A DNA stretch of 7,427 bases from DATFLS01 sp964413425 (GTDB lineage Bacteria; Fidelibacterota; JAANXI01). Below, piece by piece: positions 1-5,931 of the stretch. Below the pieces are notes generated by a model. It had not been told where the DNA came from, did no database searches, and worked only from the letters and a program-made list of their open reading frames with translations. The stretch lies in assembly GCA_964413425.1 (NCBI GenBank), contig CAYPST010000153.1:1-7427 (forward strand). Direction: 5' to 3'. The position numbers and the translations under genes were made by a program. The stretch's first letter is position 1. Every line of letters starts with the position of its first letter.

Positions 1-14
1 CCTCGTCAACGGGT

Positions 15-428
15 TCAGCCAGAGATGGAAAAACTTTTTTCCTGCAATACGTTTCCCTGAGGATCCAGGATTCGAACGGTCCAGTCCCCGGGCCGGGGAA
101 TAACCGAGCTGTAAGTCCGCCAGTTTGTGGACGTGCCCACGTTGGCCTCGAATCGGAAATATTCCTCTCCGTTCCGCAGCCAGAGAAACGTCATGGTAGT
201 GGGTTCCCCACTGTTGTGCACACGGATATGACAGAAGGCCTCTTCAGCATCCGCAGAAAAGGTCTGCACCGTATCCGCGGGTTCCCGATCGACGATATCC
301 GTGGTCAACACCATCGATTCGATGGTTAAACTGTCACTGACGTCTGCCGCCTCCTGGGCAAAGAGCGTCGCCCCGGGAGAAAACGTGACCCAACCCAGCG
401 CCAGCATCAGAAGTATGGTTTTTTTCAT
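15..428 (-). CDS. Small secreted DUF2914-type protein
   Basis: This 137-residue protein has no established function. Residues 1-24 form a classical signal peptide: MKK, then a hydrophobic core (TILLMLALG), with cleavage expected after LFA at A24/Q25. No lipobox Cys is present, so it should be a soluble periplasmic or extracellular protein rather than a lipoprotein. From about residue 46 the pattern matches DUF2914 as I know it: REP (48-50), EEAFCHIRV (62-70), TFLWLRNGEE (80-89), NWRTYSS (102-108) and GDWTVRILDPQGNVL (114-128), ending in a final beta strand SFSI. Alternating short strands suggest a small beta-sandwich. The mature protein has a single Cys (C66), so no internal disulfide is possible. 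A strong RBS supports the start. It lies 107 bp after treY on the same strand; whether it shares a transcript or a function with the trehalose genes is unclear. Confidence 0.8.
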   Translation of the reverse strand: MKKTILLMLALGWVTFSPGATLFAQEAADVSDSLTIESMVLTTDIVDREPADTVQTFSADAEEAFCHIRVHNSGEPTTMTFLWLRNGEEYFRFEANVGTSTNWRTYSSVIPRPGDWTVRILDPQGNVLQEKSFSISG

Positions 429-436
429 GGCACTCT

Positions 437-442
437 CTCCTT
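437..442 (-). promoter_or_regulatory. Ribosome binding site of the DUF2914-type gene (strong)
   Basis: AAGGAG on the minus strand lies 8 nt before the ATG at 428. It is the best Shine-Dalgarno match in the window. It fixes the start that gives the N-terminal signal peptide and shows that this small open frame is a real gene rather than a chance frame. Confidence 0.85.
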
Positions 443-464
443 TCTATGTATCAATCCGTTCATT

Positions 465-479
465 CAACACAAATTGTTG
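465..479. repeat. Small inverted repeat CAACA-N5-TGTTG
   Basis: A perfect 5-bp inverted repeat with a 5-bp spacer lies 37 bp before the small exported-protein gene. It could be an operator half-site pair or a weak RNA hairpin. No U-run follows in the minus direction, so it is not a convincing terminator for treY. Arms this short can occur by chance. Confidence 0.3.
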
Positions 480-486
480 CCGAGGT

Positions 487-506
487 TATCTGTGGCAATC
501 TGTGGC
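487..506 (-). repeat. Two-copy 10-bp tandem repeat downstream of treY
   Basis: On the minus strand the adjacent decamers GCCACAGATT and GCCACAGATA occupy 506-497 and 496-487, matching in nine of ten bases. They share the CAC-N-GA core and 10-bp period of the three-copy repeat upstream of treY, in the same orientation. They lie between the treY stop and the start of the small exported-protein gene. Confidence 0.75.
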
Positions 507-535
507 CCTGGAAGTCGTTTCATATAATGGTACAA

Positions 536-3334
536 TTACATTTCAGCCGAACCAATCAGCACCGCTCCCGGGAAATGCTCAAATGCCGTTGCCGCGTATA
601 TCTCCTCGGCCGATGGTATCACTGTATCGGTAAGGGCATCTTTCCACTCCGGAACATCCAGAGGAGCCTCGACCCGGGTCTCCTCCCATACTTCTTCTCC
701 CAGAGGGACATCCCGTTCTTGCAGAAGTTCAGTCAGAAATCTGGGAGCCAGCACCAGGGCATAATGGTTTTCGTGCTTGCGGGCGAATGCAATGATATGA
801 CTTTTCCAGTGTCCGTTCACCTTCAGGGGGGTGTATTCGCCCTCTTCAAACAGTGTTCTATGCTGTTTTCTGGCATGGAGCGTTCGATACATGAGATACA
901 ATTTCACCCGGCCATCTTCTTTGTGGTCGACCAACTCCCTCAAAAGTTTCGCCACGCCATGTTTTTCCTTCTTCTGCAGCTGTTCCAGATACTTCCTGCG
1001 CTGCTTATAATCCACCGGGCGCCGGTTATCGGGATCCACCAGATTCAGATCCCACAACTCCGATCCCTGGTAAAAGTCAGGAATCCCCGGCGAGGTGATC
1101 TTCAGGAGCGTTTGCGAGAGAGCATTCCATATGCCGAACCGGGCGACCTGCCGGTGAAAGGAGCGGAATTCCCGGAGAAAAATATTTTCATCAGTATCTT
1201 CAAGGATGGCATCGACAAATTCTGTGAATGCCTCTTCGTATTCCGTATCCGGTTTCAACCACTCCGTATGAGTTTTTGACTCCCGCACGGCTTTAATGAT
1301 ATAGTTCGTAATCCGGTCCACATATTCACCGGTAATTACACCATCGAATGGAAATGTCCCCACCAGGGTTTGATACAGCAAATACTCATCATTGGGATCG
1401 GGCACTGCCAGATTGTCCACGGTACGCTTCTTCTCTTTATTAAGTCTGCTCCAATAGGTCACCTGCTGCTCCCATTCCCGCGGGATCTCGGAGAGCACGT
1501 TCAGGCGGGCCCGGACATCTTCTCCCCGTTTGGTATCGTGGGTTGACGTGGCATTCATCGTGTGCGGCCAGTTCCCGGCACGGTCTATATTAAAATGATG
1601 AAACTCAATGTCGGTACTCCCGAACGCCTCCGGATACCCGCCGACTTCATTGAGCGAAAGCAACCGGTTATAAATATACAGAACGGTATCCTCGAATCCT
1701 TTGGCCATGAGTGGTCCGGTCATCTGCTGAAACCGCATGACAAAGTCGACCCACTGCGACTGCTCCTCCGCCTCCATCTGATCCCCAGAATCCAGATATA
1801 AGAGTGTGCGAATGAATGCAAATTCCCGGGAAAAATCCGGCATGGTCTTCTTTGCCCGGCGCACGGCGTCATCGATATAGTGCCGGTCACTCTCCCGCTG
1901 AAAGTCTTCGCTGATATAGGTGCGATAGACCGGAAACCAGGCCAGGATTTCCACCAGCGCACGCCGCAGGCCATACAGGGTAAAGTCGCTGCCGTATCGA
2001 TATCGTCCGGCAATCCGGGCCAGCGTATGCGCCAGATTATCCACATCCCCCGCCATGTGCTTCCCGATGATCAATCGTTTCTTCTCATGAATCAGCTGAT
2101 CGTAGCTGGTCCCGAATCCGGTGAATTTCCGGTAGATTTTCTCGAACTGCGAACGGTGTTCTTTCCGGCAAAAGAGCCCATTGACGTAATTGAGAAAATC
2201 ATAGCCGGTGGTCCCCTGCACCGGCCAGTAGCCGGGGAGCGACTCATTCTGTTCAAGAATCTTTTCCACCACCAGATACATCTCCGGGAACCGGTTCCGC
2301 AGGCGCTTGAGATATCGGCGGGGATGAAACAATCCGTCGATATGGTCAATGCGCAACCCCTGAATTTTCCCGTCTTCCAGCAAATCGAATAAGAACCGGT
2401 GTGTTTCCTGGAATACTTCCGTATCGTCCATGTTCAGGGAAATAAATTCGTTCAGATTGAAGAACCGACGGTAATTGATCTCTTCCGTTCCCACCTTCCA
2501 GAATGCCAGCCGGTAATATTGCTCATTCAGCAAATGGTGTAACAAATCAAAGCTCTCCGGCACCCCCGGTTGCCCATTGAATGCCCGGAGATTCTGGTCG
2601 ATAAACCGCCGGATCTGCTCATTCTCCTGGTATAAATCCCATAACATGCGTTTGATAAAATGAATCTGGTCATACCGTTCTTCGATGTCCGCATCCTGCG
2701 ACAGACTGCGAATCGCGTACAACACCCCCAGCAATTTCACATAATCGGGATGATCTTCGGCCAGTTGCTGCTTGAGCTGGCTGAGATTATGGGTAAATAC
2801 TTCCCCATAGGATTCCACCCGGACCGGCAGGCGGATCTCATAATAATTCACGCTCAATCCGTCCTGGTCGAATTGCAATGAGATTTCGCCCTCCTCCAGG
2901 GCTTCACCGTAAAATTTCCCCAGAAAGGGCGCCAGAATTTTTCCCTGTATTCGCTCGGAAGGATGCTCCCACTGGAAATCAAAGAAATTGAAATACCTGG
3001 AATGGGGACCGTTTTCCATGACATCCATGAGCGGGGCATTCTGGGAATCGAAAGCCATGTGATTGGGCACAATATCCTGAATCCACCCCATCTTCAGGGA
3101 GTGGAGGATATCAATAAGGTTCTCGAACTCCTCCCGGCTGCCCAGTTCGGGATTCAGTTCATTCTGATCCACCACATCGTATCCATGCTCACTTCCCTGG
3201 CGGGGACGAAATACAGGCGAGACATACATATCAGTGATCCCCAGATCGTTCAGGTAGTCAGGGATGTTCCGGGCCTCCCGAAACCCGAAGGACGGACTCA
3301 GCTGCACACGATATGTCGCAATCGGTCTATACAT
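536..3334 (-). CDS. treY: Maltooligosyltrehalose synthase (TreY, GH13)
   Basis: TreY is the (1->4)-alpha-D-glucan 1-alpha-D-glucosylmutase: it converts the reducing-end alpha-1,4 bond of a maltooligosaccharide into an alpha,alpha-1,1 bond, making maltooligosyltrehalose for TreZ. The 932-residue protein is complete and within the long end of the usual range (about 700-950). It opens with TYRVQL (7-12), followed by HGYDVVDQN (50-58) and DIVPNHMA (87-94). The catalytic residues are expected at D330 in GLRIDHIDG (326-334), E357 in VVEKIL (355-360) and D600 in STHDTKRGEDVRAR (597-610). The late signature PGIPDFYQG (749-757), with DPDNRRP just after (767-773), is typical of TreY. The stretch from about 100 to 320 holds the large helical insertion that separates TreY from ordinary amylases. 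No frameshift or missing catalytic residue is seen. It is separated by 95 bp from the GH57 gene and 107 bp from the downstream exported protein, so it may be transcribed with treZ or from its own weak promoter. Confidence 0.97.
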   Translation of the reverse strand: MYRPIATYRVQLSPSFGFREARNIPDYLNDLGITDMYVSPVFRPRQGSEHGYDVVDQNELNPELGSREEFENLIDILHSLKMGWIQDIVPNHMAFDSQNAPLMDVMENGPHSRYFNFFDFQWEHPSERIQGKILAPFLGKFYGEALEEGEISLQFDQDGLSVNYYEIRLPVRVESYGEVFTHNLSQLKQQLAEDHPDYVKLLGVLYAIRSLSQDADIEERYDQIHFIKRMLWDLYQENEQIRRFIDQNLRAFNGQPGVPESFDLLHHLLNEQYYRLAFWKVGTEEINYRRFFNLNEFISLNMDDTEVFQETHRFLFDLLEDGKIQGLRIDHIDGLFHPRRYLKRLRNRFPEMYLVVEKILEQNESLPGYWPVQGTTGYDFLNYVNGLFCRKEHRSQFEKIYRKFTGFGTSYDQLIHEKKRLIIGKHMAGDVDNLAHTLARIAGRYRYGSDFTLYGLRRALVEILAWFPVYRTYISEDFQRESDRHYIDDAVRRAKKTMPDFSREFAFIRTLLYLDSGDQMEAEEQSQWVDFVMRFQQMTGPLMAKGFEDTVLYIYNRLLSLNEVGGYPEAFGSTDIEFHHFNIDRAGNWPHTMNATSTHDTKRGEDVRARLNVLSEIPREWEQQVTYWSRLNKEKKRTVDNLAVPDPNDEYLLYQTLVGTFPFDGVITGEYVDRITNYIIKAVRESKTHTEWLKPDTEYEEAFTEFVDAILEDTDENIFLREFRSFHRQVARFGIWNALSQTLLKITSPGIPDFYQGSELWDLNLVDPDNRRPVDYKQRRKYLEQLQKKEKHGVAKLLRELVDHKEDGRVKLYLMYRTLHARKQHRTLFEEGEYTPLKVNGHWKSHIIAFARKHENHYALVLAPRFLTELLQERDVPLGEEVWEETRVEAPLDVPEWKDALTDTVIPSAEEIYAATAFEHFPGAVLIGSAEM

Positions 3335-3343
3335 TTCACTGCA

Positions 3344-3348
3344 TCCTG
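3344..3348 (-). promoter_or_regulatory. Ribosome binding site of treY (modest)
   Basis: CAGGA on the minus strand lies 9 nt before the ATG at 3334. The nearer upstream ATG (overlapping the end of this site) reads ATG-CAG-TGA and closes at once, so it is not a usable start. The ATG at 3334 also matches where TreY proteins normally begin, just before the YR-x-QL motif. Confidence 0.6.
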
Positions 3349-3370
3349 ACGAAAATATCCCACGTTGTTG

Positions 3371-3400
3371 GTTCAGTGTCTTTCAGTGTTTTTCGGTGTT
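3371..3400 (-). repeat. Three-copy 10-bp tandem repeat in the GH57-treY gap
   Basis: Three adjacent decamers lie on the minus strand. Shifted slightly for clarity they read ACACCGAAAA, ACACTGAAAG and ACACTGAACC; plus-strand units are 3371-3380, 3381-3390 and 3391-3400. The core is CAC-N-GA with a strict 10-bp period, about one helical turn. The units sit 37 bp before the treY start codon and are not within any gene. Confidence 0.8.
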
Positions 3401-3402
3401 TC

Positions 3403-3438
3403 ATTTATATAATTATCCAGAAAGCACTCTCACTCAAA
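3403..3438 (-). promoter_or_regulatory. Weak promoter-like element upstream of treY
   Basis: Reading the minus strand across the end of the GH57 gene there is TTGAGT (3437-3432), followed by an AT-only stretch (3416-3403) containing GATAAT/TATATA-like hexamers. Spacing is poor: 14 nt to GATAAT and 20 nt to TATATA. A Bacteroidetes-style reading (TTTG, 19 nt, TAATTATA) also matches only partly. It may give treY an internal promoter or may simply be an AT-rich gap. Confidence 0.22.
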
Positions 3439-5931
3439 CTTCACATCCAGGTATTCACCTAGTTCACCGAAACTCCGGATCCACCGGGCGGCTGTTTCAT
3501 TCTCCTCTGCCTTCTTGCTCATATCCTCGTACAGCAGTTTTCCGATATCGAAATAGATATTTTGTGCCTCCCAGAAATCCAGACTGACAGGTAACTGCTG
3601 GAGTTGCTGCAACAGGCGCTGCAGATTTTCCATGATTTCGGTATTCTCCGGGGTTTTCGCCAGCTTCTTCATAAAGGCGACCACCTGCTGGCTGGCAACG
3701 AACGGGATAGTCTCGGTATCCAGCCCGATATCCCATTTGCGGATTTCCACAACCAGCCTTTCCAACCGCTCCAGATCAATCTCATCGCTTGCCAGGAGCT
3801 TGCGCATGTCCACATTCAGGATATATTCCAGGGAAGTGGCCAATGCGGAAGGCAGCGGCATCTGGATTTCCCGCATGGCCTGCATTAACGGATATTCGTC
3901 TTCATATATTCGCCGGAGACTGAAGTCCACCCGTTCCAGAGACGACTCCAGAATTTGGTCAAAGACCTTGCGTTGTTCATCTTTGAACAGATGCCAGAGC
4001 GTGTAGTGATGAGTGCCGAAATGGGTATCCAGCAGATTAAAGACCTCCGAAATATCACTTTTCATGAAGGAGTGTTTAATTTCCTGATGCATGGTGTCAT
4101 ACGCTTCCTCGCCCTCATATTCCCGCACGCCCCCGTTCAGGATATGCTCCCCGAGATACATCACCGCAAAACTGATCAACGCTTCATGCCAGGTGACATC
4201 CGATTTCACCCAGACCCGTCCGATGCTGAGGCGGAGTTTCCCGGAGACCGTATGGTCGTATGCTTCATTCCGGGTGGTATAACAGTATATCCGGGTGATT
4301 TCCGGGTATTCCTTAAACAGGGAAGAGACCGCGTAGTGCGCCCCGACCCTGTTCATATCCAGCCGGGCGGGTTGTATATACCTGTTGTACACATCCGCCC
4401 CGTTCTTGATGTGCCCGATATTGCTGGGGGCTTCCTCCAGGCGCGCCCGGAATCCCTCTTCCAGGCCGCCCTGCCCGGTGATTTCCTGAGCCAGCTGGAT
4501 CCCGCGATCCGCGTACTGAATGACCTGGGTGGTTTCGATGCCGGAGATTTCATCAAAAAACCAGCCGCAGCTGGTATACATGAGCATGGCGTGGCGCTGC
4601 ATCTCCAGCAGGTGCAGGAGATGAACCATCTCTTCATCGCCGAGACTTTTATCCGCCTGGCGGGTGAGAAAGGCGGCCACCTGCTCTGTATCCCGGTTGA
4701 GTATCACCTCGATATATTCGTCCCGGGTTTTCCAGGGATCGTTCAAATATTCCGCTGCCTTCTCCTCATAAATATCAGTGAAATTCTTACGCAACCAATC
4801 CAGGGCATCCCGGAGAGGCGCTCGCCACTCCTGGGTCCAGCCTTCATGCATTCCGGTCTGGCACCCACAATCGCTGCGCCATCGCTCGACGCCGTGCACG
4901 CAGCTCCAGGAGGATTCCTCGATGATCTCCACCTCATACTCCGGCGGATGCTTCTCCAGATACTCTCCATAAATGGTGACCTCCACCAGGTCATGAGACT
5001 CCACATGATAAAGACAGTACGCCAGGCCCATATCCCCATGCCGGTGATGGTGTCCGTAGGTTTCTCCATCGGTGGCAATATGGACCAGCTGGCTGTCATC
5101 CCCATTTTCGGCAAACCCTCCCATCAGGCGGTTGGCAAACTGCTCTCCGTTGGCCAGCAGATTGCCGAACCCGACCTCCTGCGAGATGGGGCCGTCATAG
5201 AAGAACAGAGCGATACTCCTGCCGGACGGAAGATTGCACACGTAGGGCCGCTTGGGATCCACCTTCCCGCCGGTAACATTTGTCCAGCCAACATCCGATT
5301 CCCAGGCTTTGTCCTCCGCTTGTGCGGAGTCTTTTGCGTCTGCCCGGTCATCGGGAGGATCTTCTCCGGAATCGATTTGCCGTATCCGGGCCGCCTGGTA
5401 GGGCGACAGAATGGTAAACCGGATACCGAAATCCGCCAGCACCTCCAGTGTCTCCAGATCCACCGCGGTTTCCGGCAGCCACAGGCCCTCCGGCTCCCGG
5501 CCGAACCGGGAGCGAAAATCTTCAATGCCCCAGTAGACCTGGCTGCGCTTGTCCCGCTCATTGGCCAGCGGCATAATCATGTGATTGTAAACCTGGGCCA
5601 GGGCGGCTCCATGCCCGGAGAACTGCTGTTGACTGAGTTTGTCGGCTTCCAGAATCGCCGCGTAAACGTCCGGGGCTTTCTTCTCCATCCAGGAGAGCAG
5701 GGTCGGACCAAAGTTGAAACTGATCCTGGAATAATTGTTGACGATATCGATAATCCGGTTGTCGCCGGAAAGAATACGGGCTGCGGAATTCGGCGAATAA
5801 CATTCGGCCGTGATTCTCTCATTCCAATCGTGATAGGGATACGCCGAATCCTGAATTTCGATGTCCTCCAGCCAGGCATTTTCCCTGGGCGGCTGATAGA
5901 AATGTCCGTGAATACAGAGGTAACGGCTCAT
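3430..5931 (-). CDS. GH57-family glycoside hydrolase with C-terminal DUF3536-type region
   Basis: This 833-residue cytoplasmic protein (no signal peptide or membrane segment) is a retaining alpha-glucan-active enzyme by family; GH57 includes amylases, 4-alpha-glucanotransferases, amylopullulanases and branching enzymes. The start fits the family, which opens almost directly with HGHFYQPP (here 8-15), GH57 motif 1. The nucleophile is expected at E154 in GLWLPETAVD (149-158) and the acid/base at D288 in HIATDGETYG (284-293). An acidic, low-complexity stretch at about 187-209 interrupts the catalytic domain. A Cys/His-rich segment follows at 344-357 (C344, H346, C355, C357), then YTSCGWFFDE (452-461). 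The rest, to the C-terminus, is the helical part I associate with DUF3536; a Gln/Leu-rich helix lies at about 767-780. The gene overlaps treZ by 4 bp and treY follows after 95 bp, so a role in supplying or trimming maltooligosaccharide for trehalose synthesis is likely. That role is inferred from context. Family assignment is firm; the exact reaction is unknown. Confidence 0.9.
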   Translation of the reverse strand: MSRYLCIHGHFYQPPRENAWLEDIEIQDSAYPYHDWNERITAECYSPNSAARILSGDNRIIDIVNNYSRISFNFGPTLLSWMEKKAPDVYAAILEADKLSQQQFSGHGAALAQVYNHMIMPLANERDKRSQVYWGIEDFRSRFGREPEGLWLPETAVDLETLEVLADFGIRFTILSPYQAARIRQIDSGEDPPDDRADAKDSAQAEDKAWESDVGWTNVTGGKVDPKRPYVCNLPSGRSIALFFYDGPISQEVGFGNLLANGEQFANRLMGGFAENGDDSQLVHIATDGETYGHHHRHGDMGLAYCLYHVESHDLVEVTIYGEYLEKHPPEYEVEIIEESSWSCVHGVERWRSDCGCQTGMHEGWTQEWRAPLRDALDWLRKNFTDIYEEKAAEYLNDPWKTRDEYIEVILNRDTEQVAAFLTRQADKSLGDEEMVHLLHLLEMQRHAMLMYTSCGWFFDEISGIETTQVIQYADRGIQLAQEITGQGGLEEGFRARLEEAPSNIGHIKNGADVYNRYIQPARLDMNRVGAHYAVSSLFKEYPEITRIYCYTTRNEAYDHTVSGKLRLSIGRVWVKSDVTWHEALISFAVMYLGEHILNGGVREYEGEEAYDTMHQEIKHSFMKSDISEVFNLLDTHFGTHHYTLWHLFKDEQRKVFDQILESSLERVDFSLRRIYEDEYPLMQAMREIQMPLPSALATSLEYILNVDMRKLLASDEIDLERLERLVVEIRKWDIGLDTETIPFVASQQVVAFMKKLAKTPENTEIMENLQRLLQQLQQLPVSLDFWEAQNIYFDIGKLLYEDMSKKAEENETAARWIRSFGELGEYLDVKFE

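Noticed and set aside
443..480. Sigma70-like promoter for the small exported-protein gene (TTGTGT with a TACATA-like hexamer about 16 nt later).
   Set aside because: The -10 match is only about three of six bases and would leave almost no leader before the RBS, so I do not annotate it.
429..535. Possible intrinsic terminator after treY.
   Set aside because: No GC-rich stem followed by a T-run is found on the minus strand; the only dyad (465-479) has short, AT-rich arms and no T-tract.
446..1279. A 277-residue open frame on the plus strand opposite the treY 3' part and running through the 429-535 gap.
   Set aside because: It is also in register with treY codons and open for the same codon-use reason. 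It has no recognisable motif, and the sense strand carries the conserved TreY C-terminal signature.
3371..3400. CRISPR-like array.
   Set aside because: Units are 10 bp with no spacers; this is a simple tandem repeat.
5124..5561. Overlapping minus-strand frames inside the GH57 gene (for example 145 residues here), rich in Arg, Trp, Ser and Pro.
   Set aside because: Composition is typical of an out-of-frame reading of a GC-rich gene, and the main frame carries the catalytic motifs across this region.
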